Shown here: positions 18,631 through 27,660 of the stretch, in pieces
Numbering within the stretch: position 1 is the stretch's first letter
Layout of the letters: the number at the start of each line of letters is the position of its first letter
Origin: OLB4 sp002050165
GTDB taxonomy: Bacteria; Bacteroidota; Ignavibacteria; Tepidaquicellales; Tepidaquicellaceae
Assembly: GCA_030263475.1 (NCBI GenBank)
Contig: SZPC01000006.1
Span: forward strand, 70,366 to 134,365
Length of the DNA: 64,000 nt
Reading direction: 5' to 3'
Program-made: the position numbers and the translations under genes
Notes under the pieces: generated by a model
The model's database searches: none
What the model saw: only the letters and a program-made list of their open reading frames with translations
Told to the model about the DNA's origin: nothing

Positions 18631-19617
18631 ATGAAAGCGGTTTTAATCGGAATATTTATTTTGTTTCCGTTGCCAGGGATTTCAAAAATTTGTGATATTC
18701 CCGTTACGGTCTTTAATTCAAATCATATCAGTTTCGGCGATTCCCTCGATCAAGGTGAAGTAAAAGTTCTTGACAAGGGGAGAATTATACACAGGAAAAT
18801 TACTTTACCTGAAAAGAATAGCAACAGAAAGATAACAGCAATTCTTCGCATAGCATCTGCCGGCGATCCATGGGACAGGTTCGGGAGCATATTTATTGCG
18901 GGTGATAATGCCCCTGATGTTGAGTTGACAAGATTTATGACAGGTTTCGGAACAGGTAGAAAAGACGTTGAAGTTCATCCGACAGTAAAGAACTGGGCGG
19001 ATTATTCCGAATGGGAAATTGATGTCAGTATGCTTGATGTTTTGCTTCAGGGCGAAGTAATCATAGGCGCAATGATTGATACGTGGGTAAATCCCGGCTG
19101 GACAATTTCCTTCTCATTAATTTTTTCAGAAGATGAAACGGCAATAAATCCGTTTGCAATCATTCCACTGATAAACACAGTAGGTGAATATAAAGGTATT
19201 AAGTTTTTCAACGAACAGATGCTTGAATCAGAATTCAACCTGGAGGAGAAGTTTACTGAAGCCAGATTGATAATTTATACTTCAGGACATGGCGGTACAT
19301 CCCTCGGTGATGAGTTTCATCCGAAGCATAATGTGGTTTATCTCGATGGGAAGGAAATTTTCAGATTCATTCCATGGAGGTCAGATTGTACACAGTTCAG
19401 ACCATTTAATCCCACTTCAGCAAAGTGGGAGGGTGATGTTTGGTCATCGGATTTAGACAGGTCGGGTTGGTGTCCGGGTGATATTGTTGATTCGTATCAG
19501 ATCAATTTAACCGGTCTTAATTCCGGTAATCACAAACTCGCTTACAATGTTGAAAACCAGTCTTCGCTTGATATGAACTTTTGGAATATAGATTGTTATC
19601 TCGCAGTGTGGAGATAA
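18631..19617 (+). CDS. PNGase F-like peptide-N-glycosidase (glycoamidase)
   Basis: A 328-residue protein with a signal-like N-terminus (about 1-18). It matches Flavobacterium (Elizabethkingia) PNGase F along its length as recalled: FGDSLDQG for FGDGLSQS, WDRFGSIFI for WDRYANVYV, RFMTGFGTG for RFITPYWVGT, a WEIDVSMLDVLLQG stretch, and DRSGWCPGDIV for DRAGWCPGMAV. PNGase F removes N-glycans by hydrolysing the glycan-asparagine amide. The catalytic aspartate is Asp82 (in WDR) and a candidate for Glu206 of the model enzyme is Glu228. The position of Glu118 (in TETW) is Asp150 (in IDTW), so activity is uncertain. The lone C-terminal T9SS-type domain is absent. It belongs with two upstream genes for exported proteins. 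Confidence 0.82.
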   Translation: MKAVLIGIFILFPLPGISKICDIPVTVFNSNHISFGDSLDQGEVKVLDKGRIIHRKITLPEKNSNRKITAILRIASAGDPWDRFGSIFIAGDNAPDVELTRFMTGFGTGRKDVEVHPTVKNWADYSEWEIDVSMLDVLLQGEVIIGAMIDTWVNPGWTISFSLIFSEDETAINPFAIIPLINTVGEYKGIKFFNEQMLESEFNLEEKFTEARLIIYTSGHGGTSLGDEFHPKHNVVYLDGKEIFRFIPWRSDCTQFRPFNPTSAKWEGDVWSSDLDRSGWCPGDIVDSYQINLTGLNSGNHKLAYNVENQSSLDMNFWNIDCYLAVWR

Positions 19618-19650
19618 CCATTTATATGAATACGTGTAAAGATTTGGAAT

Positions 19651-19696
19651 TTATAAAACAGCTTCATCCTTCAATTCAGTAAGAGGGATGAAGCTG
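19651..19696 (-). terminator. Intrinsic terminator between convergent genes (stronger for pepA)
   Basis: An 11-bp perfect stem, CAGCTTCATCC (19659-19669) with its complement at 19686-19696 around a 16-base loop, sits between the convergent PNGase F-like and pepA genes. Read on the minus strand the hairpin is followed by TTTTATAA, the better uridine tract, so it chiefly ends the pepA message and may also stop the plus-strand one. Confidence 0.7.
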
Positions 19697-19728
19697 ATGT
19701 AATTATGAACGAAAAAATATTAAACCGG

Positions 19729-21216
19729 TTACTGCGAATCTTTAAACATTCTTGTGAGTAGCCTCACGCCTACACCGGTTGAAAATTTCGGAACGTAATC
19801 GCCAGCTTTCGGGCTCATTCCGGTTCCCGCAATATCTAGGTGAGCCCAAGGATAATCTTTTACGAATCTCTTAATGAAAAGAGCTCCGGTAATTGTTCCT
19901 GCAAGTCTGCCCTGTCCGATATTGGCAACATCTGCAACTTCAGAGTCAATTAACCTATCGTAATCGTCCCAGTCGGGCAATCTCCACAAGCGTTCAAATG
20001 TATCATTTCCGGCTTTTATCAGTTTCTCTGAAAGTTCATCGTTGTTTGAAATTAATGCAGTTGATGTGTGCCCGAGAGCAATAAGCGCCGCACCGGTAAG
20101 TGTTGCCAGGTCAATTATACATTTTGGTTTAAATTCCGTGGCATAGGAAACACAATCTGCCAGAACCAATCTACCTTCTGCATCAGTATTCAATACTTCG
20201 ACGGTTTTACCATCGTAAGAGGTAATGATATCACCAGGTTTGTAAGCAGATCCTCCCGGCATATTTTCCGTTAATCCGACAATACCAATTAAGTTAACCT
20301 TTAGTTTTAATCTCGCAACTGCGTTCATCGTCCCGATTACAGCGGCCGCGCCATTCATATCCATTTTCATACTCTCCATCCCCTGAGAGGGTTTGATAGA
20401 AATTCCACCGGTATCAAATGTTACGCCTTTTCCTACAATCGCATAAGGCTTTTGTCCTTTCTTACCGCCGTTATAGGTCATTACAACCATTCTTGGTTCA
20501 TTTGCGCTACCTTGTGCCACTGCCAGCAGACAACCCATTTTCATTTTCACTAAAGCTTTTTTGTCGAAGGTCTTTACATTGAAACCATATTTTTTCCCGT
20601 AGGAATTGATTACACCGGCAACATATTGTGGAGTTGCAATGTTTGACGGTTCGTTACCTAAATCCCGTGCATTTATATTTGATTCGGCAATTATCACAGC
20701 AGTGTTGATGTGTTTCTCGACGTTTCGTTTTTTAGCCTGAGATGTTAAAAAGATGATTTCATTAATTTGGTCTTTAGGGGTATCCTTTTTGTTGTGTATG
20801 TATTTATTGAATTTGTACAAAGACAATAAAGATGCCTCTACTTGTCCGGTAATAATTTCTTCAAACGAATAATCAATTAACTCACCGTCATATAAAAACA
20901 AGGCAACGCTTTTATTCCCGTTTGAATCAGCAGCCTTCATTGCACGGGCAGTTGAACACCGTAGAATTTCAAGTGTACAAAGTTTCCTTTTCCCTAATCC
21001 GGTGAGAATAAATCTACGTCCGGCATGATAGAATGATTTCAGTTGTGAGTTCTTACCTTTGAAGTCATCTTTAATTAATCCGTCAACAGGTTTGCCTGTA
21101 TTTGTCTCTAGAAAGTTAAATGATTCTTCAAGTAATTTTTTATCTTCAAAGCAAGCCAACAAATAAGCGTCAGCTTTAATCCTTTCCAGATTTAATCCCT
21201 TTGTCGTGATTTTCAT
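19729..21216 (-). CDS. pepA: Leucyl aminopeptidase, M17 family
   Basis: A 495-residue cytosolic aminopeptidase. The C-terminal catalytic domain holds the metal-binding segments VGKGVTFDTGGISIKPS, MKMDMNGAAAVIG and the family signature NTDAEGRL, which contains metal ligands and the catalytic arginine. The N-terminal domain is the usual macro-like fold and is only weakly conserved. The enzyme releases N-terminal residues from peptides in a two-metal, hexameric assembly; in some bacteria it also binds DNA, which cannot be judged here. It is separated from the upstream nrnA gene by one base, so the two are co-transcribed. Confidence 0.94.
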   Translation of the reverse strand: MKITTKGLNLERIKADAYLLACFEDKKLLEESFNFLETNTGKPVDGLIKDDFKGKNSQLKSFYHAGRRFILTGLGKRKLCTLEILRCSTARAMKAADSNGNKSVALFLYDGELIDYSFEEIITGQVEASLLSLYKFNKYIHNKKDTPKDQINEIIFLTSQAKKRNVEKHINTAVIIAESNINARDLGNEPSNIATPQYVAGVINSYGKKYGFNVKTFDKKALVKMKMGCLLAVAQGSANEPRMVVMTYNGGKKGQKPYAIVGKGVTFDTGGISIKPSQGMESMKMDMNGAAAVIGTMNAVARLKLKVNLIGIVGLTENMPGGSAYKPGDIITSYDGKTVEVLNTDAEGRLVLADCVSYATEFKPKCIIDLATLTGAALIALGHTSTALISNNDELSEKLIKAGNDTFERLWRLPDWDDYDRLIDSEVADVANIGQGRLAGTITGALFIKRFVKDYPWAHLDIAGTGMSPKAGDYVPKFSTGVGVRLLTRMFKDSQ

Positions 21217-21217
21217 T

Positions 21218-22225
21218 TTAAGTTAGTTTGTTATTAAAAAATTTTTCTGCAGATTTTAACAAAGTATTAATGATTTGTCCGGTTGGTAATTTATCAAAGA
21301 CAACCCCGGCAGCGTTAAGGTGACCGCCGCCACCAAATTCCCGCGCGAGTTCGTTAACGGGAATGTTTCCCTTTGAGCGAATGGAAACTTTTACACCCTT
21401 TGGAAACTCAGCTAAAAGAATTCCCATCTTTACATTTTCAATTCCCATCAGGTATGAAGTAAAACCTTCTACATCATTTAGTTCAGCGCCGGTCTCCTTA
21501 AAATCCCTCTCTGATACATGGGAAGTAACTACTTCATCGTTAAAATGGAATTCAAAAGATTTTAAAAACCTTTGAAGTAAATTTAATTTCGGTTTTGACA
21601 TCCGGTCGTAGATGTTTTCATGGAGTAAAACCGGATCTGCTCCTTTATCAATTAAATCTGCACAGATTCTCATAACCTCAGAAGTTGTTCGCGGGAAACG
21701 AAATGAGCCGGTATCAGTCATTATGCCGGCATAAAGGTAGGTTGCAATTTGATGGTTAATGAAATTTTCGTTATCAAACTTTAAATAATCATAAATGAGC
21801 TGGCATGTTGCAGCGTATTGAATATTACAAACTGCAATATCAAATTCAGATTCTATCAGACCGGTATGGTGGTCAATACAGATTTTTACTGCAGATGATT
21901 TCCGGATATAATCTTCCATTGAACGAGTCCTCGAATACTCGTTAGCATCACATAGAATAATTACCTCGGCATTTTCAATCTGAATTGCAAGGCGTTCTGG
22001 TTCATCCGGAAAAACTACAATAAGATTTTTATCATCGAGGAATTGAAGCACCTTCGGTGTTGGGGAGTGATTAATAATCGTAACGTTTTTCCCGTTTTGT
22101 TTCAGATAATTATCGAACGCCATAACGCTACCAATTGCGTCCCCATCCGGGATTACGTGCGTAGTAAGAATAAAATTTGAATTTTCTAGAACAGCTTTTT
22201 TTAGCTCATTGAATGATTTTATCAT
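21218..22225 (-). CDS. nrnA: DHH-family phosphoesterase, NrnA-like nanoRNase/pAp phosphatase
   Basis: A 335-residue DHH-DHHA1 protein. Motifs of the DHH domain are HVIPDGDAIGS (metal-ligand aspartates), ILCDANEYSR, the CIDHHTG motif and MTDTGSFRFPRTT; the C-terminal DHHA1 domain ends with REFGGGGHLNAAGV, the substrate-binding glycine-rich loop. NrnA degrades nanoRNAs and dephosphorylates pAp, replacing Orn in many bacteria. Related DHH enzymes hydrolyse cyclic dinucleotides, but the missing PAS/GGDEF region argues against a GdpP role. It is co-transcribed with pepA and follows panB after 36 bases. Confidence 0.86.
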   Translation of the reverse strand: MIKSFNELKKAVLENSNFILTTHVIPDGDAIGSVMAFDNYLKQNGKNVTIINHSPTPKVLQFLDDKNLIVVFPDEPERLAIQIENAEVIILCDANEYSRTRSMEDYIRKSSAVKICIDHHTGLIESEFDIAVCNIQYAATCQLIYDYLKFDNENFINHQIATYLYAGIMTDTGSFRFPRTTSEVMRICADLIDKGADPVLLHENIYDRMSKPKLNLLQRFLKSFEFHFNDEVVTSHVSERDFKETGAELNDVEGFTSYLMGIENVKMGILLAEFPKGVKVSIRSKGNIPVNELAREFGGGGHLNAAGVVFDKLPTGQIINTLLKSAEKFFNNKLT

Positions 22226-22261
22226 CTCTCTCCGTGCATCAATTCAAAATATCCAAACGGT

Positions 22262-23080
22262 TCAATAGCTTTCATCTTTAGTAGGAAAATTTTTATCTTT
22301 GACATCTTTTTTAAACCTTCTGAATGCATCTCTCATTCCTTCTGCCGTGTTAGCATATCTGCGGACAAACCGTGGTTTAAATTCCTCAATCATTCCGAGC
22401 ATATCATGGGTAACAAGTACTTGTCCGTCGCAATCCGGTCCGGCTCCGATGCCGATTGTAGGAATTTTCAGTGCTTTTGAAATTTTCTTTCCAAGTGATG
22501 CCGGAATTTTTTCAAGCACAAGTGCAAATATACCTGAGGATTCAAGAATCCTGGAGTCACTGTAAATTTTATCTGCTTCCTCTTTTTCAGTTCCCCTGGT
22601 TTTATAGCTCCCGAATTTATTGATTGATTGAGGAGTAAGCCCGAGATGTCCCATTACCGGGATTCCAATTTCAACAACTCTTCTGACAGTTTCGGCAATG
22701 TAATCTCCACCTTCCATTTTCACCGCATCGCACCCCGTCTCTTTCATTACCCTTCCACAATTACTAATAGCCTCCTTGACTCCAACCTGATAACTCATAA
22801 AGGTCATGTCAGCTACAACAATCGCATCACGAACAGCTTTTTTCACAATCTTCGTGTGATATATCATCTGGTCAAGTGTAACCGGAAGAGTGGTCTCATT
22901 ACCTTGAATTACATTTCCGAGTGAATCTCCTACAAGTATTACCTCAATACCGGCTTCATCCAGAAATCTGGCAGTTAGAAAATCATAAGCAGTCAGCATA
23001 GAGATTTTTTCACCCTTTTGCTTCATGTTATAGAGTACTTTTGTTGTAATATGCTTTGAGCTACCTACGTTGATAGACAT
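22262..23080 (-). CDS. panB: 3-methyl-2-oxobutanoate hydroxymethyltransferase
   Basis: A 272-residue barrel enzyme of the PanB family: MLTAYDFLTARFLDEAGIEVILVGDSLG near the N-terminus, VVADMTFMSYQV, AVKMEGG (substrate-binding lysine/glutamate), MGHLGLTPQSIN and the C-terminal IGIGAGPDCDGQVLVTHDMLG. It transfers a hydroxymethyl group from 5,10-methylene-tetrahydrofolate to alpha-ketoisovalerate, giving ketopantoate for coenzyme A synthesis. panC and panE are not adjacent. Length and motifs are standard. Confidence 0.95.
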   Translation of the reverse strand: MSINVGSSKHITTKVLYNMKQKGEKISMLTAYDFLTARFLDEAGIEVILVGDSLGNVIQGNETTLPVTLDQMIYHTKIVKKAVRDAIVVADMTFMSYQVGVKEAISNCGRVMKETGCDAVKMEGGDYIAETVRRVVEIGIPVMGHLGLTPQSINKFGSYKTRGTEKEEADKIYSDSRILESSGIFALVLEKIPASLGKKISKALKIPTIGIGAGPDCDGQVLVTHDMLGMIEEFKPRFVRRYANTAEGMRDAFRRFKKDVKDKNFPTKDESY

Positions 23081-23197
23081 TCCTGATTTTTTGTTTTCTG
23101 TAATGTGTGATTAAAAGTGTTCCTACTTGTCATAAACACTCCTCTTATAACTTCAGTTACAATGAATCAATTTTTTTCTTACTTTTGAAATACAGAG

Positions 23198-23230
23198 CCG
23201 GATAATTTTTTCATAAATCTCTTTATCCGG
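23198..23230 (-). terminator. Possible hairpin terminator after lpxA
   Basis: An 8-bp perfect stem, CCGGATAA at 23198-23205 with TTATCCGG at 23223-23230, lies 10 bases past the lpxA stop on the minus strand. The loop is 17 bases and no uridine run follows directly on the minus strand, so this is a weak or protein-assisted terminator at best. Confidence 0.4.
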
Positions 23231-23240
23231 TCAAAAAAAC

Positions 23241-23999
23241 TTAACCCCGGATCAAACCTCTTTCACTTCTTTCGATAAAAGACAGGATTTCGTTAACCTC
23301 GGAAGTAAGTTCGAGGCTCTGTTTAATTTTGTTCGCTCCTTCAGTAATATTAAGTCCAGACCGATACAGAATGCGATAGGTCTCCTGAATCAATGCGATT
23401 TTTTCCTTTGAGAATCCGTTACGGTTCAATCCGATTACATTAATACCTTCATATTTTACCGGTGAATTACCCGCTCTTACGTAAGGTGGAATATCCTTTA
23501 CAACTCTTGAATTTGATGCAATGATAACGTAGTTACCGATTTTAGAAAATTGATGAATTCCTACTAAACCGCCAATAATTGCAAAGTCGCCTATTTCCAC
23601 GTGTCCGCCCATATTTACCGAATTTGCAAGTATAACGTTATTACCAACGATACAATCGTGCGCAATGTGAGCGTAAGCCATTATGAGGCAATTCCCGCCA
23701 ACGGTTGTTTTACCGCTGTAATTTGTCCCCCGGTTTAATGTTGCGTATTCTCTGATTTCAGTTCCAGCTCCGACTTCGAGAATCGTGTGTTCACCCTTGA
23801 ATTTCAAATCCTGCGGGTTTGTGGATAAAACCGCGCCATGATGAATCCGGACGTTATCGGAAATTCTTGCGCCGTTAGCTATTAATACATTCGAGCCGAT
23901 AATCACATTATTACCAATTTCAACATCATCTTCAATGATGGTATATGGTCCAATGGAAACGCCGGTGCCGATTTTTGCTTTCGGACTTACTGAATTCAT
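23241..23999 (-). CDS. lpxA: Acyl-ACP--UDP-N-acetylglucosamine O-acyltransferase
   Basis: A 252-residue left-handed beta-helix enzyme with many hexapeptide repeats (VSIGPYTIIEDDVEIG, NNVIIGSNVLIA and so on). The catalytic histidine is in AYAHIAHDC, NPQDLKFKGE provides the UDP-GlcNAc contact, and GLNRNGFSKEKI opens the C-terminal helical part. It performs the first step of lipid A synthesis in the cytoplasm. A polyprenyl-type GT2 gene lies 3 bases upstream, so both belong to one envelope operon. No lpxB, lpxD or fabZ is next to it in this window. Confidence 0.95.
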   Translation of the reverse strand: MNSVSPKAKIGTGVSIGPYTIIEDDVEIGNNVIIGSNVLIANGARISDNVRIHHGAVLSTNPQDLKFKGEHTILEVGAGTEIREYATLNRGTNYSGKTTVGGNCLIMAYAHIAHDCIVGNNVILANSVNMGGHVEIGDFAIIGGLVGIHQFSKIGNYVIIASNSRVVKDIPPYVRAGNSPVKYEGINVIGLNRNGFSKEKIALIQETYRILYRSGLNITEGANKIKQSLELTSEVNEILSFIERSERGLIRG

Positions 24000-24002
24000 T
24001 TT

Positions 24003-25118
24003 TTAAATAGTTTTCTCAATAAGTATCTTTTCATTTTTAATATTGTTTTTTGTAATCATCTCAGCAATTAACCCGAGGGAAAAAAGCTGAACGCCAACAA
24101 TTATAAAAAGAATACCTACTATGAACAGAGGCCGGTCGCTCAATGGTTGTCCCTCGAAGTATTTCAAAAATGACAGATATATCGTTACAAGGAAGCCGAT
24201 GAAAATTGAAAGTATTCCAAACAACCCGAACAGATGCAATGGTCGGTTACTGAACCGTGTTGTAAACATTACAGTGAACAGGTCAAAGAATCCGTTGAAA
24301 AAACGGTTAATTCCGAATTTCGTTTTTCCGAATTTTCTGGAACGGTGTTTGACAGGTTTTTCTGTTACCCTGAACCCGGACAAGTTCGCCAGAGCCGGTA
24401 TGTACCGGTGCATTTCACCGTAAACTTCAATTGATTTTACAACTTCCTTTCTATATGCCTTCAACCCGCAATTGAAGTCGTGAAGTTTTACTCCCGATAA
24501 TTTACCCGTAACGTAATTGAAAAGTTTTGAAGTGTGCTTCTTGATGAACGGATCATATCTTACCTTTTTCCAACCTGATACTAAATCATATCCTTGGTTA
24601 AGAACTTTAATTAACTCCGGTATTTCTTCGGGGTCATCCTGTAGGTCAGCATCCATTGTAATTATTATGTCGCCTTTTGCAGCGTCAAAACCTGCTGATA
24701 GCGCAGCGGATTTTCCGTAATTGCGCCTGAATTTTATACAATGAAATCTCCTGTTCCTGCTGTGAATCTGCTCAATTACCTTAAATGAACCGTCAGTGCT
24801 GCCATCATCTACAAAGATTACTTCATAATTGCACTTTAATTCATCGAATACCTTTTTCAGTGCAAGCGACAGTTCCATCAGCGATTCTTCCTCGTTTAAT
24901 AAAGGAATAATCACTGACAACATTTGATTTGGCTTAATTAATTGCGGGAGATTTTCAGTTTGTATTAACTGTTTCTCCGCTGATTTTACAGCCTCTTTAT
25001 TTTTATTGCGAAACCTTCTGCGGTAATGAATTTGATGCTTATGTTTTTTATGGGCGATATTCTTCTTATTCTCACCGGATTCCTTAGACGATTCCTTTTT
25101 TTCGTGTTCTTGATCCAA
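24003..25118 (-). CDS. Polyprenyl-phosphate GT2 glycosyltransferase with two C-terminal membrane helices
   Basis: A 371-residue enzyme of the DPM1/GtrB/ArnC group. The GT2 domain contains LSVIIPLLNEEESL, FVDDGSTDGS, the metal-binding DADLQDDPEEIPEL and HDFNCGLKAYRKEV; two hydrophobic helices follow at about 287-310 and 325-350. The first 60 residues are an unusual Lys/His/Arg/Glu-rich extension with no fold that I can recognise, perhaps contacting membrane or nucleic acid, or reflecting an upstream start. It makes polyprenyl-phosphate sugars for periplasmic transfer. It lies three bases before lpxA on the same strand, which points to a role in outer-membrane glycolipid modification. Confidence 0.83.
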   Translation of the reverse strand: MDQEHEKKESSKESGENKKNIAHKKHKHQIHYRRRFRNKNKEAVKSAEKQLIQTENLPQLIKPNQMLSVIIPLLNEEESLMELSLALKKVFDELKCNYEVIFVDDGSTDGSFKVIEQIHSRNRRFHCIKFRRNYGKSAALSAGFDAAKGDIIITMDADLQDDPEEIPELIKVLNQGYDLVSGWKKVRYDPFIKKHTSKLFNYVTGKLSGVKLHDFNCGLKAYRKEVVKSIEVYGEMHRYIPALANLSGFRVTEKPVKHRSRKFGKTKFGINRFFNGFFDLFTVMFTTRFSNRPLHLFGLFGILSIFIGFLVTIYLSFLKYFEGQPLSDRPLFIVGILFIIVGVQLFSLGLIAEMITKNNIKNEKILIEKTI

Positions 25119-25181
25119 ACTAAAATATTTATATAATTATTAAACTAACTAATATGTTTTTCTAATACAATTTAAAATACT

Positions 25182-26582
25182 TTAAATTGCCTTTAATGAA
25201 ATGACGTTCTCGATGTGATAGGTGTGAGGGAACATATCAACAGGCTGAATTTTCTCAATTTTGTAATTGCCTTTTGAACAAATTATCTTCAGGTCGCGTG
25301 CCTGAGTTGACGGGTTGCAACTTACGTACACGATTTTTTCCATTCTTGAATCGGATAGAGCAGTGGCTATATCAGGGTGAATTCCGGACCGAGGCGGGTC
25401 AATTATTATTTTATTAAATTCATTAATATCGTTTCCTGCGATAAACTTTTTGATATCAGAACAAATGAAATCTACATTGAAAATCCGATTAATTTTTTTA
25501 TTATCATTAGCGTTCTTTATGGCATCTTCGACGATTTCGACCCCCAAAACTCTTTCTACAGCATCTGCAATAAAAATAGAAATTGATCCCGCCCCACAAT
25601 ATAAATCAAGCACCCGGTCATGTTTTGAAAATTCACCGAAATCTTTTGCAATCGTATAGAGCGTGTTGGTCTGCCTTGAATTAGTCTGAAAAAAAGAATT
25701 CGGTGAAATTCTGAACTCGAAAACTTTACCGGAGCTATCAAATAGCTTCTCAGTTATAAACCCACCACCCGACAGGATATATTGTTCCTCAGCGAAAGCT
25801 ACCTGCGCTTTACTTTTTGTAGTGGAATTTATTAGCGTCGTAATTTGCGGAATCTCACCGGTAAGTTCAGAAGAATATTGATTCATTAATGTTCTGTCGT
25901 GCGAGAGAGTAATTAAATTTACCATTAAATCATTGGTGTTGGTTGATTGCCTGATAACAAGAAATCTCAACATCCCCGTGTGTGTAGCAGTTGAGTATAT
26001 TGAGATGTTTCTCTGCTTAAAGAAATCCCTTGTAAAATTCAGAATTCTGTTCGATAGCTCAGATTGAAGTAAACATTGGTTAATATCAACAATCTTTGAA
26101 TGAAAATTTGGGACGTGGAGGCCAAGTGCAAAACTGTCTGTCCCCCTTTCATCAGGATTTGTAAACCATTTATCGTTTGAGAATGAGAACTCCATTTTAT
26201 TCCTGAAATGATAAATGTATTCAGAACCAATTACATCAGGTATTTCCGGAATATTGAAATTCCCGATTTTCCTGAATGCATCTGAAACCGCCTGTGCTTT
26301 GAAATCGAGTTGTTTAGAATAGGCGTAATTCTGAATTTTACATCCGCCGCATACCCCGAAGTAACTGCACTCGGGTGAGACTCTGTCAGGTGAGGGGGAG
26401 ATGAGGTTAATTAACTTTGCCTCCGCATACGAAAATTTTTTCTTGGATACCCGTGCAATCAGGTAATCCTGAGGTAAAGAATTTTCAACGAAAACCACGA
26501 AACCGTCCGCTGTTCTGGCTAAGCCTTTACCTTCAGTACTGAGAGTTTCAATCGTTAGTTCAAGTTCATCACCTTTTTTCAT
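25182..26582 (-). CDS. RNA (uracil-5-)-methyltransferase, RlmD/RlmC/TrmA family
   Basis: A 466-residue protein beginning with a TRAM domain (about 1-60). A [4Fe-4S] site is formed by Cys72, Cys78 and Cys81 (in CSYFGVCGGC) with Cys170. The SAM-binding motif VLDLYCGAGSISIF and the catalytic stretch IIDPPRSGIH plus VYVSCNPSTQARDL complete the RumA-type domain. It methylates C5 of a uridine in 23S rRNA or tRNA; which target cannot be settled by eye, and in Bacteroidota these enzymes are usually annotated RlmD. It is transcribed alone, divergent from kdsD with 100 bases between. Confidence 0.9.
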   Translation of the reverse strand: MKKGDELELTIETLSTEGKGLARTADGFVVFVENSLPQDYLIARVSKKKFSYAEAKLINLISPSPDRVSPECSYFGVCGGCKIQNYAYSKQLDFKAQAVSDAFRKIGNFNIPEIPDVIGSEYIYHFRNKMEFSFSNDKWFTNPDERGTDSFALGLHVPNFHSKIVDINQCLLQSELSNRILNFTRDFFKQRNISIYSTATHTGMLRFLVIRQSTNTNDLMVNLITLSHDRTLMNQYSSELTGEIPQITTLINSTTKSKAQVAFAEEQYILSGGGFITEKLFDSSGKVFEFRISPNSFFQTNSRQTNTLYTIAKDFGEFSKHDRVLDLYCGAGSISIFIADAVERVLGVEIVEDAIKNANDNKKINRIFNVDFICSDIKKFIAGNDINEFNKIIIDPPRSGIHPDIATALSDSRMEKIVYVSCNPSTQARDLKIICSKGNYKIEKIQPVDMFPHTYHIENVISLKAI

Positions 26583-26682
26583 TCTGCGTTCAATGAGAAA
26601 TTTATTACTTAAAATTCGGCAATTTTACACTTAGTTTTAAGCCAACAACTATTGCACAAAGTAAACGTGATAGAGAAGTTAA

Positions 26683-27660
26683 GTGAAAAATAAAATAATA
26701 TCGAATGCGAAGAAAGTTGTTTCGTTGGAAAAATCTGCGATTCAATCGCTCGAGCAACGGTTTGCCGATAAGAAATTTTCAGCAGCCTTCACCGAAGCAG
26801 TCGAATTAATTTACAAATGCAAAGGGAAAGTTGTAGTTTCCGGTATGGGAAAATCCGGAATTATTGCTCAAAAGATAGTTGCAACTTTTAACTCAACGGG
26901 GACATATTCAATTTTCATGCATGCAGCTGACAGTGTTCACGGTGATCTTGGTGTTTTGAGAGAAAATGACGTTGTAATTTTAATTTCAAAAAGTGGGGAT
27001 ACCGGTCAGATAAAAAATCTTATTCCGGTAATTAAGTCGCTCAAATTAAAGATTATCGGCATTGTTGGAGATGTGGATTCTGAACTTGCCCGTCAGTCAG
27101 ATATAGTGTTAGACGTTTCAGTAAAACAGGAAGCGTGTCCGCATAACCTTGCACCGACTTCGTCAACGACGACAACGCTTGTAATCGGTGATGCAATTGC
27201 GGTTTCGTTGCTCCAATTGAACGGTTTTACGAAAGAAAATTTTGCATCGTTTCATCCCGGTGGAAATCTGGGTAAAAAACTTTTACTGAAAGTACAGGAT
27301 CTGATGTTTAAAAATAGTGATATACCAGTTGTCAAAGAAAGCGCTGGAATTAAAGATGTGATTTACGAAATTTCGTCCAAGCGGCTCGGATGTACCATAG
27401 TAGCAAGGAACAAGACAGTAAGGGGAATAATTACAGATGGCGATATAAGGCGGCTTCTTGAAAAAAGTCTTGAAATTAAAAATGTTAAAGCTAACGAGAT
27501 AATGTCAAAAAATCCAAAACTCATTCCGCAAACTTTACTTGCTTCTAACGCACTTGAAATTATGGAAACAAATAAGATAACTTCCCTCATTGTCGTTAAT
27601 CCGAAAGGAAAAATTACCGGCTTACTCCATATACATACATTGATTGAGCATGGTTTATAA
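26683..27660 (+). CDS. kdsD: Arabinose-5-phosphate isomerase (Kdo pathway)
   Basis: A 325-residue KdsD/KpsF/GutQ protein starting at GTG. The N-terminal SIS domain shows GMGKSGIIAQKIVATFNSTG, HGDLGVL and ISKSGDTGQI; two CBS domains fill the C-terminal third (TIVARNKTVRGIITDGDIRR and KITSLIVVNPKGKITGLLHIH). It converts ribulose 5-phosphate to arabinose 5-phosphate, the first step to Kdo of the LPS core. The lptC gene starts inside its 3' end, so Kdo supply and LPS export genes are coupled, as in many Gram-negatives. Confidence 0.94.
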   Translation: MKNKIISNAKKVVSLEKSAIQSLEQRFADKKFSAAFTEAVELIYKCKGKVVVSGMGKSGIIAQKIVATFNSTGTYSIFMHAADSVHGDLGVLRENDVVILISKSGDTGQIKNLIPVIKSLKLKIIGIVGDVDSELARQSDIVLDVSVKQEACPHNLAPTSSTTTTLVIGDAIAVSLLQLNGFTKENFASFHPGGNLGKKLLLKVQDLMFKNSDIPVVKESAGIKDVIYEISSKRLGCTIVARNKTVRGIITDGDIRRLLEKSLEIKNVKANEIMSKNPKLIPQTLLASNALEIMETNKITSLIVVNPKGKITGLLHIHTLIEHGL

